From Vibrio sp. CAU 1672 (GTDB lineage: Bacteria; Pseudomonadota; Gammaproteobacteria; Enterobacterales; Vibrionaceae), in the NCBI RefSeq assembly GCF_029223195.1, contig NZ_JARHUF010000012.1:1-64000 (forward strand): a stretch of 64,000 nucleotides of DNA, read 5' to 3'. Under the pieces are notes generated by a model. The model worked only from the letters and a program-made list of their open reading frames with translations, did not search any database and was not told where the DNA came from. The position numbers and the translations under genes were made by a program. Shown here piece by piece: positions 54,760 through 63,740 of this stretch (the first letter of the stretch is position 1; each line of letters starts with the position of its first letter).

Positions 54760-56258
54760 TGCGTTCTTATGCTGTCACGGCCATTTGCGGCGTTTTCATG
54801 ACTGCTTGCGCTTGGTTTTGCTTATGGGTGATCGCCTATTACTTTGTCAACGATCCGGAAGTGGCGATTCTGCTGTTCCCGTTCGCACTGCGACTCGGGA
54901 TCACGCTGCACACACGCCTGCTTTATTGGCCGGCAATCTATCTCGCTGAATGGAGCCTTGCGATTGCCCTGGCCATTCTGCTGGATCAGCCCCAGTGGCT
55001 GACAGTCCTGGTTGCCAGTGCAGCCAGCATGCCCATAACCCTGATAGCAAAAAAATATTATTACGGCGATCACAATCGGCACCTTGTCGTGATGGGCATC
55101 GTGATCCTGATTAACGCCTTCGTCAATGTTATGGCAGTCGGGTTTCATGTACCGTCGGTATACATGGTTTGGCTGGCGAGTATTTCTGGCGGGCTGATGC
55201 TGGTGCCAATGTGCTATCTGCTATGGAACTACCTTTTCCAGAATCAGTGGTCACCACTTACATCCCATTTAATCAGCAACACCGTCACCTTTAAAGTTCG
55301 TCACATCCTGATGTACTCGCTACTGCTGATTAGCAACATTGTCATTCAAACCAGCTTACCGGAAGAGCTAAAGCGATTTGCACCGTTTTGCATGGCCATA
55401 CCAATCATCATTCTTGCCTTGCGTTACGGTTGGCAGGGAGCACTGCTCGCGACCATGATCAACAGTGTCGCACTCATCGCAGCACGCAGTGGGGTGACCA
55501 ACCTGGAAATCACAGATTTACTGTTGTCACTTTCCGCACAAACCATCACCGGGATCATGCTCGGCATGGCGGTGCAAAAACAAAATGACCTTAACCAACA
55601 ATTACGTAGCGAGTTATCCAGAAACCAGAATCTGTCTCGCCAGCTAATCAAAGCCGAAGAGTCTGTCAGGCGTGATGTTGCCCGCGAGCTGCATGATGAA
55701 ATAGGCCAGAACATCACCGCAATCCGCACCCAAGCCAGCATCATCAAACGGATTGACAGCGCCGAAATGAGCACCCGTTGTGCCGATACTATTGAAGGCC
55801 TTTCGCTGAATGTCTATGACACTACCAAGCGATTATTGAGCAAGCTAAGGCCCAAAATGCTCGATGATCTGGATCTGAAAGAATCAGTTGAGCAATTAAC
55901 CAGAGAGATGGAGTTTGCCAACCATGGCACCGTGGTCGAGCTGAACTGGCAAGGCGACTACACCCAGTTAAGTGACACTCTTAAAGTTACGCTCTTCCGG
56001 TTATGCCAGGAGTCACTCAACAATGCGGCCAAATACGCTCAGGCGCGTTTGATCGAGATAGAGTTAACAATAGAAGACTCAGTATCACTACTAATCAGTG
56101 ATGACGGCGTTGGCTTTAAGGCCCAGGACAGCATGAAAGGTATGGGAGTACGCGGCATGCAAGAACGTGTCCATGCCCTCGGCGGCAAAATGGTCATTGA
56201 CTCGCTCAATGAACACATTTGCGGTACTCAAATCAGCATTACATTACCAAAGGTGTAA
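54759..56258 (+). CDS. uhpB: UhpB sensor histidine kinase (MASE1 type)
   Basis: This 499-residue kinase has about eight membrane helices in its first 270 residues (MASE1-like). A coiled coil and the HisKA_3 domain follow, with phospho-acceptor H312 in RDVARELHDEIGQN. The ATPase domain shows FRLCQESLNNAAKYA, ISDDGVGF and GMGVRGMQERVHALGG. It works with UhpC, which senses external glucose-6-phosphate, to phosphorylate UhpA. The ATG overlaps the uhpA stop and the stop is 7 bases before uhpC. Confidence 0.93.
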   Translation: MRSYAVTAICGVFMTACAWFCLWVIAYYFVNDPEVAILLFPFALRLGITLHTRLLYWPAIYLAEWSLAIALAILLDQPQWLTVLVASAASMPITLIAKKYYYGDHNRHLVVMGIVILINAFVNVMAVGFHVPSVYMVWLASISGGLMLVPMCYLLWNYLFQNQWSPLTSHLISNTVTFKVRHILMYSLLLISNIVIQTSLPEELKRFAPFCMAIPIIILALRYGWQGALLATMINSVALIAARSGVTNLEITDLLLSLSAQTITGIMLGMAVQKQNDLNQQLRSELSRNQNLSRQLIKAEESVRRDVARELHDEIGQNITAIRTQASIIKRIDSAEMSTRCADTIEGLSLNVYDTTKRLLSKLRPKMLDDLDLKESVEQLTREMEFANHGTVVELNWQGDYTQLSDTLKVTLFRLCQESLNNAAKYAQARLIEIELTIEDSVSLLISDDGVGFKAQDSMKGMGVRGMQERVHALGGKMVIDSLNEHICGTQISITLPKV

Positions 56259-56265
56259 CGACAGC

Positions 56266-57606
56266 ATGTTTGGATTTTTACGCTCACCGAAGCAAAGTCA
56301 CACCACCCTTAGCAAGGCGCAGATCGATCAACGTTATCGTTACTGGCGACTGCACATTATGTTAGGCATGTATGTTGGCTATGCCGGTTTTTACTTTACC
56401 CGTAAAACCTTCAACTATGCCGCCCCGGCGATGATTTCTGAACTGGGGTTGGATAAAGGTGATCTTGGGCTGATTGGTACGCTTTTTTACCTGACCTACG
56501 GCTGCTCTAAATTTATCTCCGGCACCATATCGGATCGCTCCAACCCTCGTTACTTTATGGGCTTTGGTCTGATCGCCACCGGTTTAATCAATATTGCCTT
56601 TGGCTTTTCCAACTCACTGATGGCATTCATCATGCTATGGATGTTAAACGCCTGGTTCCAGGGCTGGGGTTGGCCCTCTTGTTCTAAACTGCTGACAACC
56701 TGGTATTCGCGTTCAGAACGAGGTTCCCGCTGGGCGATCTGGAACACTGCGCACAATATTGGTGGTGCGCTGATCCCGATCCTTGTCGGCTATCTCACCC
56801 TGCACTACAGCTGGCGTGAAGGCTTTATTCTGCCCGGGTGCATTGGCGTATTGCTCGGCGTACTGGTTTGCTGGCGTTTACGTGACAAACCAACCTCCCT
56901 TGGCCTGCCAAGCGTCGGCCAGTGGCGCAATGACCCACTGGAACTAGCACAGGAGAACCACGACCGGGGGCTCAGTTATCGGCAAATCCTGACGTCATAT
57001 GTGTTCAACAACAAATACATCTGGCTGCTGGCTTTTAGCTACGTGCTGGTTTACATCGTACGCACCGCCATCAATGATTGGGGCAACCTGTATTTGACCG
57101 AACAGCACCACTACAGCCTGATCAATGCTAATGCCGCACTGTCGATGTTTGAAATTGGCGGTTTTGTCGGCTCACTGGTTGCCGGTTGGGGCTCCGACAA
57201 ACTGTTCGGGGGTAACCGAGGCCCGATGAACCTGCTGTTTGCCAGTGGTATTTTCTTATCTGTCTCCGCACTATGGCTGATGCCGCTGACTAATTTCGCC
57301 TTCCAGGCCGCCGGGCTGTTTTCTGTCGGCTTCTTTGTATTTGGTCCACAGATGCTGATTGGTATGGCGGCGGCAGAGTGCTCGCACAAAGATTCTCCCG
57401 GAGCGGCGACCGGATTTGTCGGCCTGTTTGCCTATATGGGGGCAGCGCTGTCCGGGTATCCACTCGCCCTCATTGTTGAAGCGTATCAATGGCGGGGATT
57501 TTTCATCACCATCTCAGTTTGTGCAGCGGTAATTGGCTTATTGCTATTACCATTTTTGCAAGCGCAATCACCGAAAAAACCTCTTGAGCCGAAGCCGCGT
57601 TTATAG
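56266..57606 (+). CDS. uhpC: UhpC hexose-phosphate sensor/transporter
   Basis: This 446-residue protein is a twelve-helix member of the same family as UhpT (GMYVGYAGFYFTRKTFNYAAPAMI, YGCSKFISGTISDRSNPRYFM, TAHNIGGALIPILVGY). UhpC acts mainly as a receptor that signals to UhpB. The ATG at 56266 begins right after uhpB; an open frame upstream lies inside uhpB. A short hairpin follows the stop. Confidence 0.92.
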   Translation: MFGFLRSPKQSHTTLSKAQIDQRYRYWRLHIMLGMYVGYAGFYFTRKTFNYAAPAMISELGLDKGDLGLIGTLFYLTYGCSKFISGTISDRSNPRYFMGFGLIATGLINIAFGFSNSLMAFIMLWMLNAWFQGWGWPSCSKLLTTWYSRSERGSRWAIWNTAHNIGGALIPILVGYLTLHYSWREGFILPGCIGVLLGVLVCWRLRDKPTSLGLPSVGQWRNDPLELAQENHDRGLSYRQILTSYVFNNKYIWLLAFSYVLVYIVRTAINDWGNLYLTEQHHYSLINANAALSMFEIGGFVGSLVAGWGSDKLFGGNRGPMNLLFASGIFLSVSALWLMPLTNFAFQAAGLFSVGFFVFGPQMLIGMAAAECSHKDSPGAATGFVGLFAYMGAALSGYPLALIVEAYQWRGFFITISVCAAVIGLLLLPFLQAQSPKKPLEPKPRL

Positions 57607-57635
57607 ACCGGCTCCACTCACCGACTCTGGTTAGC

Positions 57636-57662
57636 AGGCAAGTGGTGTAATACCACTCGCCT
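57636..57662 (+). other. Hairpin between uhpC and manA
   Basis: AGGC-A-AGTGGT pairs with ACCACT-C-GCCT, with one mismatch and a five-base loop. No T-run follows, so it may be a message-stabilising or weak terminating element. Confidence 0.5.
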
Positions 57663-57715
57663 CTGCTCAATTCCACCCACCTGACTTTCTTCCGATTCAG
57701 TTCGGAGGGTTAACT

Positions 57716-57778
57716 ATGGATAAAATTCATGAATTTGAACAATATTTCAGCACATTGCTTCTTTCCGATGGACAATAA
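57716..57778 (+). CDS. Possible 20-codon leader peptide overlapping manA
   Basis: The best Shine-Dalgarno in the region, GGAGGG, lies seven bases before an ATG at 57716 that is out of frame with manA. This frame encodes 20 residues (MDKIHEFEQYFSTLLLSDGQ) and stops at 57776, eight bases after an in-frame manA ATG at 57768. The manA start codons have no comparable ribosome site. It may be a leader peptide that couples translation. It could equally be a sign of a start or frame difference in manA. Confidence 0.35.
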   Translation: MDKIHEFEQYFSTLLLSDGQ

Positions 57779-58937
57779 AATCCAAAATTATGCCTGGGGA
57801 AGCCCCTCCTCTATCCGTGAACTGTTTGGGTTTGCCAATGACACCAACCAGCCTCAGGCTGAAGTATGGATGGGCACGCACCCCAATGGCTGCTCAAACG
57901 TGAATCTGGGCCAGCAAGCAGTGTCACTCTCAGAGCTGATCAGCAAGGATCAGTCAGCCTACCTGTCAGCAGAAACCGCAACACAATTTGGCGACTTGCC
58001 GTTCCTGTTTAAAATCCTTGCCGCTGACAGTGCCCTGTCCATCCAGGTACACCCTAGCAAACAAGACGCCGAACGCGGATTTGACAAAGAACAGCGCGCC
58101 GGAATCCCCCTGACCGACAGTTGCCGTAACTACAAAGATCCTAACCATAAACCTGAACTGGTTTATGCCTTAACCGACTACCAGGCGATGAACGGGTTTC
58201 GCTCATATCAAGAGATCATTGATGAATTCACCAGGCTTAATATCCCTGAACTGAGCGAGCTATTGACCTGCTTCAACCAGCAGCCAAACTCGCAAGGCTT
58301 AGAGACCTTTTTCAGCCAGCTGCTTTCAATGAGCAAGCAAAGAAAAGATAACGCGTTAGATCAATTGCTAACGTACGCATCTATGAACGCGAACCAAGAG
58401 CTCTATCAGCTGGTTACTGAGCTTGCCGGCCAATATCCGGGAGACATTGGCCTGTTCGCCCCACTGCTGCTTAACGTGATCACCTTAAAGCCAGGTGAAG
58501 CGATGTTCTTAAGTGCCAGAACGCCACACGCCTACATCAAAGGAACTGGGCTTGAAATCATGGCGAACTCAGACAATGTACTCCGTGCCGGCTTGACCCC
58601 AAAACATATGGACATTGACGAACTGATCCAATGCACCGATTTTGTACCAAAACCTTATGGTAGCTTACGTCTTGCCCCTACACAGCATGGCTGTCACCAC
58701 GATTATGCCGTCCCCGTAACGGATTTCAGCTTCAGCATTTTGCATCAGCCAGAAAATGAACAAGTAGTCACCAGCAGTGCCGAGATTCTGCTGGCGATTG
58801 ATGACAACCTCACTCTACTTAGCGCTAATGGTGAGATACTGACCGCGGTCAAAGGCCAATCGGTGTTTATTCCCGCTTATGTCGGCCGTTATACCGTCAG
58901 CAGCTCAGGACGTGTTGCCAGAGCATTCAACCAGTAA
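57729..58937 (+). CDS. manA: Mannose-6-phosphate isomerase, class I
   Basis: This enzyme of about 402 residues interconverts mannose-6-phosphate and fructose-6-phosphate with a zinc ion. Family marks are NKIQNYAWGSPSSIRELFG, QAEVWMGTHPNG, LSIQVHPSKQDAE (zinc ligands) and ARTPHAYIKGTGLEIMANSDNVLRAGLTPK. It lies right after uhpABC and could feed imported mannose-6-phosphate into glycolysis. The start is uncertain: ATG 57729 or ATG 57768, neither with a good ribosome site of its own. A terminator follows. Confidence 0.93.
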   Translation: MNLNNISAHCFFPMDNKIQNYAWGSPSSIRELFGFANDTNQPQAEVWMGTHPNGCSNVNLGQQAVSLSELISKDQSAYLSAETATQFGDLPFLFKILAADSALSIQVHPSKQDAERGFDKEQRAGIPLTDSCRNYKDPNHKPELVYALTDYQAMNGFRSYQEIIDEFTRLNIPELSELLTCFNQQPNSQGLETFFSQLLSMSKQRKDNALDQLLTYASMNANQELYQLVTELAGQYPGDIGLFAPLLLNVITLKPGEAMFLSARTPHAYIKGTGLEIMANSDNVLRAGLTPKHMDIDELIQCTDFVPKPYGSLRLAPTQHGCHHDYAVPVTDFSFSILHQPENEQVVTSSAEILLAIDDNLTLLSANGEILTAVKGQSVFIPAYVGRYTVSSSGRVARAFNQ

Positions 58938-58957
58938 TCCCTCCCTCCTTCTGCTTA

Positions 58958-58990
58958 ACCCAGCCATATCCAAGGCTGGGTTATGTTTTC
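58958..58990 (+). terminator. Terminator after manA
   Basis: AACCCAGCC and GGCTGGGTT form a perfect 9-bp stem with an eight-base loop, followed by ATGTTTTCTTTC. Confidence 0.8.
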
Positions 58991-59201
58991 TTTCACACCC
59001 ATTTGCCCACCGATAACTGGTGATGCCACAGTTTTATCTACACTGCGTATAAACCTCACCAAGTCATCTCGGTTGGATATAAAACCATTTTAATACCATT
59101 ATTCATCAACAGGTCGTATGTGTTGCAAAACGTATAATCGGCGTTGTAATCGGTGTCTTAATCACTACAATCTCAGTCCCACTCTTTTGTTTGATGCTTG
59201 T

Positions 59202-60464
59202 ATGCCGAAACTAAATTTAGACAATCTGGCCAAACGCTCTGCGCTGTCCGAGACAAAAAACTGTGAAGACATTCAATCGGCCTTAGAACCGAAATTTCAC
59301 AAACCCAGCAAGCGCCTGTGTTTGAGCCCGGGATTAAGCGATAAGCATCTAGCCAAACGCTGGCAGGTTCTTGAACCACTTACCGATAAACAAGCACTGC
59401 TCGACTCATCGACACTTGAACACTACGACGCCTACGCCAAAAACATCGAACACTTTATTGGCTCGGTAAACTTGCCGGTTGGGGTTGCCGGCCCGCTGAG
59501 AGTCAACGGCTTGTTTGCCGACGATGATTATCTGGTACCACTGGCGACCACCGAGGCTGCCCTGGTCGCATCTTATAACCGCGGGGCAAATCTAATTACC
59601 GCAGCTGGCGGAGCCAGTGCCCTGCTGCTCAGTGAAGGCGTCAGCCGAACTCCGGTGTTTGCTTTCCGAAGCCTGGCTGAATCGGCCCAGTTTGTGAACT
59701 GGGTGGTGACGCAATATGATGTTTTCCGTCAAATAGCCGAGTCGACGACTGCTCACGGCAAACTCAAAGACATTAATGTCAATATTGAAGGCAACCACGT
59801 TTATCTGGTGTTCGAATATACAACGGGCGATGCATCCGGCCAGAACATGGTGACCATCGCCACCCACCAGGTGTTCCACCATATTTTGGCCAACAGCCCG
59901 ATCAAGCCGGTCGAAGCGTTTCTCGACGGTAACTTATCCGGCGACAAAAAACCCAACGCACACACCTTACGTGCGGTTCGGGGCAAAAAGGTGTCCGCCG
60001 AAGTCACTATCTCTGCAGATTTGGTCAATAAGTATTTGCATACAACACCAGAGTCGATGGTTAAATTTGGTAAGATGAATACCGTTGGTGGCTTACTCAG
60101 TGGCACGATCGGGGTCAACGCGCATTACGCCAATGCCCTCGCCGCGTTGTATATCGCCTGCGGCCAGGATGCGGCTTGTGTGGCGGAATCAGCAGTTGGC
60201 ATCACTCGGATGGATGTCACCGATCAGGGCGATCTGTATGCCTCCGTGACCTTACCCAACATTATGGTCGGAACCATCGGTGGCGGCACCGGTTTGCCAA
60301 CACAAAAGGCATGTTTAGATATTTTAGGGCTGTATGGCAACGGCAAAGCCAAAGCACTGGCTGAAGTCGCCGCTGCCTTGTGTCTGGCGGGTGAACTGTC
60401 AATTGTGGGGGCATTTTGTGCCGATCACTTTACCCGCGCGCATCATAAACTGGCGCGAAAATAA
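59202..60464 (+). CDS. mvaA: HMG-CoA reductase, class I (NADPH type)
   Basis: This protein of about 420 residues reduces hydroxymethylglutaryl-CoA to mevalonate. Motifs are IGSVNLPVGVAGPL, ATTEAALVASYNRG (catalytic glutamate), GDASGQNMVTIATHQ (catalytic aspartate), DGNLSGDKKPN (catalytic lysine), GTIGGGTGLPTQ and the C-terminal ADHFTRAHHKLAR (catalytic histidine). These fit class I, unusual for bacteria but known in vibrios. No other mevalonate gene is adjacent. The ATG at 59202 gives the length I expect; an upstream ATG at 59118 with AGGT nearby would add a cysteine-rich 28 residues. Confidence 0.92.
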   Translation: MPKLNLDNLAKRSALSETKNCEDIQSALEPKFHKPSKRLCLSPGLSDKHLAKRWQVLEPLTDKQALLDSSTLEHYDAYAKNIEHFIGSVNLPVGVAGPLRVNGLFADDDYLVPLATTEAALVASYNRGANLITAAGGASALLLSEGVSRTPVFAFRSLAESAQFVNWVVTQYDVFRQIAESTTAHGKLKDINVNIEGNHVYLVFEYTTGDASGQNMVTIATHQVFHHILANSPIKPVEAFLDGNLSGDKKPNAHTLRAVRGKKVSAEVTISADLVNKYLHTTPESMVKFGKMNTVGGLLSGTIGVNAHYANALAALYIACGQDAACVAESAVGITRMDVTDQGDLYASVTLPNIMVGTIGGGTGLPTQKACLDILGLYGNGKAKALAEVAAALCLAGELSIVGAFCADHFTRAHHKLARK

Positions 60465-60572
60465 AACCCAAAACGGACACGCAGAGCTTGTGTCATTGCC
60501 TCTGAGCAAGCAGTGACGAACCTCACGCTCAGCCACGCCGGTTTAACCGCACCTGACGCCTGTCGGAACTAA

Positions 60573-60597
60573 AAAAGGGAGCATTTCGCTCCCTTTT
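60573..60597. terminator. Bidirectional terminator
   Basis: AAAAGGGAGC and GCTCCCTTTT form a perfect 10-bp stem with loop ATTTC between the convergent mvaA and fabH-type genes. Confidence 0.9.
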
Positions 60598-60611
60598 ATC
60601 TATGATCTTAC

Positions 60612-61715
60612 TTACTCCGCATCTGGCTGCTCGGCACGGCGCTGGTTACACAGCGTAATAGCGCGTTCCAGTAGCTCCAGTGCAGTCTGCTCACAGGCCG
60701 GAAGCTGGGCATCACTTTCTGCGATTGGCGTGACACGGTCACCCCACTTAAGTACCGCTGCGCCCCAGGTCAGCCCTGCACCAAATGCCGCCAGCAACAG
60801 ATTGTCACCAGGTTTAACACGGCCTTGCTCCAGCGCCTCACATAAAGCAATCGGTACGGTCGCAGCCGAGGTATTACCGTAATTCTGAATATTGACGAAT
60901 GCCTTCTCGTGCGGAATGCCTGACAAGTCGCACAGGGTCTGAATAATACGGATGTTTGCCTGATGTGGGATCACCACATCAATGTTATCTGTAGTCAGTT
61001 GAGATTGAGCTAACACGGTTTGAGCCGCGCGCCCCATTCCTTTCACCGCTCGCTTAAAGATTTCCTGGCCGACAAAATTGAAATCCCAGTAACCGTTGTC
61101 TGCCGCAAAACGATCCATGCAAGTACCAAATTTAGGTACAGAAAGAATATCGCGCCCTTTGGCATCACAGCCGATCTTCGCGTTGAGTAACCCGCACTCT
61201 TGCTCTGTACGGCTTAATACGACAGCACCCGAGCCATCACCAAATAACACCGCAGTATCGCGACGCGACCAGTCGATGTAGAACGACAGTCTCTCCGCAC
61301 CAATAATGATGGCATGACGATAATTACCAGACTGCATCAAACGCGTGCCGGTCTCTAAGCCGTAGACGAATCCGGTACAGGCCGCGTTTAAATCAAATGC
61401 TGCGGCTGAACGCACCTCAAGATTCTGTTGCACCTTAGATGCGATATTGGGTATCAGCGAATCTGGTGAACAGGTAGCGACAATGATCAGATCGATATCA
61501 TCTGCTTCCACGCCCGCCCGAGCCATCGCCTGTTTGGCGGCGACCGTTGCCATGTCCGATGTGTTAACGTGGCTGATACGACGGTTCTCAATACCGGTGC
61601 GTGTGCGAATCCATTCATCAGATGTGTCCAGAAAAGTGCTCAGATCATCGTTAGAGAGCACCGCCTGGGGTACGCATTTTCCCCATCCCGTAATTTCTGC
61701 GTAATAATTTGCCAT
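60612..61715 (-). CDS. Beta-ketoacyl-ACP synthase III, second FabH-type
   Basis: This 367-residue ketosynthase has the catalytic triad C113 ([12 protein letters not shown]), H251 ([10 protein letters not shown]) and N281 ([11 protein letters not shown]). It should start fatty-acid chains by joining acyl-CoA to malonyl-ACP. It carries about 45 more residues at the C-terminus than a standard FabH of about 317 residues. The location beside trxC matches what I recall as VCA0751, a second FabH on chromosome II. AGGT lies just upstream of the ATG. It is divergent from trxC. Confidence 0.93.
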   Translation of the reverse strand: MANYYAEITGWGKCVPQAVLSNDDLSTFLDTSDEWIRTRTGIENRRISHVNTSDMATVAAKQAMARAGVEADDIDLIIVATCSPDSLIPNIASKVQQNLEVRSAAAFDLNAACTGFVYGLETGTRLMQSGNYRHAIIIGAERLSFYIDWSRRDTAVLFGDGSGAVVLSRTEQECGLLNAKIGCDAKGRDILSVPKFGTCMDRFAADNGYWDFNFVGQEIFKRAVKGMGRAAQTVLAQSQLTTDNIDVVIPHQANIRIIQTLCDLSGIPHEKAFVNIQNYGNTSAATVPIALCEALEQGRVKPGDNLLLAAFGAGLTWGAAVLKWGDRVTPIAESDAQLPACEQTALELLERAITLCNQRRAEQPDAE

Positions 61716-61900
61716 TGCAGACCTATTTAGTGTTGTATTTTAATGAATTTTTTTAGAACCTAGTCAGGCTCAATAAGTGACTTACGCTATAAGTCATCAA
61801 TATTGCTATAAAATAAATTGATATAAGATTAACGAAGTATACGCATTCTGCAGCTGACTGGTAAGTCCAGTTTGCAGTAAAACATAATAATGAGGAAGTC

Positions 61901-62335
61901 ATGTCATCGTTTAAAACTCGTTGCCCTTCATGTGGTGGTTTAAATCGCGTTCCGACCGCTCGAGTGTCAGAGAGCGCAACTTGCGGAAAGTGCAAAAATG
62001 CGTTGTTTGACGGCGCACCAGTAGAAGGCACCCAAGAAAACTTATCATCGTTACTAGAAAGCGATATCCCGGTTGTCATCGATTTTTGGGCGCCGTGGTG
62101 TAACCCTTGCGTCGGCTTTGCACCTGTTTTCTCGGATGTAGCGAAGGAACATGAAGGCAAGCTGCGTTTTATTAAGATAAATACTGAAACCGAGCAGCAG
62201 CTTGCCGCCCAGTTTGGCATCCGCAGCATCCCGACCGTCATGGTGTTCAAACAGGGTCAGCGTGTGGATACGATCAACGGGGCCCTGCCAAAGAATCAGT
62301 TTAATCAATGGTTAAATCAGGCACTTAGCAAATAA
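61901..62335 (+). CDS. trxC: Thioredoxin 2 with WCNPC active site
   Basis: This 144-residue protein has an N-terminal zinc finger (C8, C11, C28, C31) and a thioredoxin domain. It reduces protein disulfides, mainly under oxidative stress. The active site reads WCNPC at 66-70 (TGG TGT AAC CCT TGC) where thioredoxins normally have WCGPC. Such a change is likely to shift redox potential. GAGGAAG precedes the ATG. It is divergent from the FabH-type gene. A terminator follows. Confidence 0.95.
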   Translation: MSSFKTRCPSCGGLNRVPTARVSESATCGKCKNALFDGAPVEGTQENLSSLLESDIPVVIDFWAPWCNPCVGFAPVFSDVAKEHEGKLRFIKINTETEQQLAAQFGIRSIPTVMVFKQGQRVDTINGALPKNQFNQWLNQALSK

Positions 62336-62342
62336 TTTATTC

Positions 62343-62372
62343 CGCCAGCCTCCCCCGTAAGGCTGGCGTTTT
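62343..62372 (+). terminator. Terminator after trxC
   Basis: CGCCAGCCT and AGGCTGGCG form a perfect 9-bp stem with an eight-base loop, followed by TTTTC. Confidence 0.85.
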
Positions 62373-62512
62373 CATGCCCCTATTTTTGCACATTGTTTGA
62401 TAAATAAAATTTGTCGCAACGACTCAAATTTATCATTTTACTTCCTCTTTCATTCGCCTCATATTCGCGCCAAATAACCTCTAGATTTAACTTCACTTAT
62501 AGGCGTAAAACA

Positions 62513-63670
62513 TTGGAAAACACGGTTCTTTCCGCAAAATCACCACAAGTCACTGTTCCTGTTATCGCACTGTCTCTTTATGCCGTTGCGTCAGGCTATT
62601 TGATGAGCTTAATTCCTCTGATGCTTGGTGAATACCACATTGCCGCCGGCTACGCGAGTTGGCTGGCGAGTGTGTTTTATTGCGGCCTGTTGATTGGAGC
62701 TATATTTTTTGAACGTGTTGTACGCCACCTTGGGCACCGAAAAGCATTCGTCGGCTGTCTGGCAGCCTTCTCACTTACTATCATCGCATTGCCTGTTTTC
62801 CCTAACGGGATGCTATGGCTGGGCGCTCGCTTTATTGCCGGCATTGCCGTCGCCGGCGTGTTCGTCATCGTTGAATCATGGCTGATGGCCGGCGATGAAT
62901 CATCACGGGCAAAACGCCTGAGCTTATACATGCTGTCTTTGTACGGTGGCTCTGCGCTGGGTCAGTTCGGTATTGGGATTCTCGGCGTCAGCGGCGGCGT
63001 CCCCTTTATTGCCATGACGACACTGATTCTGATCGCAATGCTGGTACTGATGTTCATTGACTGCGAACAGCCAAACAGCCACGAGTCAACCGCGCTGTCG
63101 GTTAAGCAGATATCAAAGCTAAACCACGCGGCAATTATCGGTTGTATCGTCTCTGGCTTAACCCTTGGTGCAATTTATGGCCTGATGCCTGTTGAACTGG
63201 CAAACCGCCAAATCAGCCACCAGGATATCGGAACTTTAATGGCATTGGTGATCCTGGGGGGGATGCTGGTTCAACCTATGGTAACCGCCTTAAACCGATA
63301 CATCAGCCGCACGGTACTGATGGCGTTATTTTGTATTGTCGGGATTTTTTCAATTGGTTTGACGTTCGTTTCATCGTCAGCCGTTTTGCTCGCAGCCGCG
63401 CTGTTTCTGCTGGGAATGGCGACTTTTGCCCTGTACCCGATTGCGATTAACTTAGGCTGTGAGGGACTGGACGAGCGATATATTGTCTCCGCCACACAAG
63501 TGATGTTATTTAGCTACAGTATTGGTTCCGTAGCCGGCCCTGTGGTTGCCGGCCAGTTTATGGGTCAAGTCCACGGCTTACTGGGTTATTTATTTGCGGC
63601 GCTGCTGGCAACAGGTATCTACATGCTGTTGGCAGCCAGTAAAACCAAGCCACAGATGATCGCTGGCTAA
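62513..63670 (+). CDS. MFS transporter (YcaD-like)
   Basis: This protein of about 385 residues has twelve hydrophobic helices and the MFS loop motif FERVVRHLGHRKAFVGC between TM2 and TM3. Helix 5 carries GGSALGQFGIGILGVSGG. The length fits YcaD-type permeases. The substrate is unknown. I choose TTG at 62513 as start because the upstream frame (from 62411) has no conserved sequence and no ATG; AGGCG lies about six bases before it. It matches the order trxC-MFS seen on vibrio chromosome II. Confidence 0.87.
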   Translation: MENTVLSAKSPQVTVPVIALSLYAVASGYLMSLIPLMLGEYHIAAGYASWLASVFYCGLLIGAIFFERVVRHLGHRKAFVGCLAAFSLTIIALPVFPNGMLWLGARFIAGIAVAGVFVIVESWLMAGDESSRAKRLSLYMLSLYGGSALGQFGIGILGVSGGVPFIAMTTLILIAMLVLMFIDCEQPNSHESTALSVKQISKLNHAAIIGCIVSGLTLGAIYGLMPVELANRQISHQDIGTLMALVILGGMLVQPMVTALNRYISRTVLMALFCIVGIFSIGLTFVSSSAVLLAAALFLLGMATFALYPIAINLGCEGLDERYIVSATQVMLFSYSIGSVAGPVVAGQFMGQVHGLLGYLFAALLATGIYMLLAASKTKPQMIAG

Positions 63671-63696
63671 TAATCACTCACAACCACATTTACTTT

Positions 63697-63740
63697 CGCC
63701 CGGACAAATCACACACTACTTGTCCGGGCGTTTGTTTTTC
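63697..63740 (+). terminator. Terminator after the MFS gene, overlapping the YgbA-type gene end
   Basis: CGCCCGGACAA and TTGTCCGGGCG form a perfect 11-bp stem followed on the plus strand by TTTGTTTTTC. The stop codon of the minus-strand gene lies in the loop and its last codons form one arm. Confidence 0.85.
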
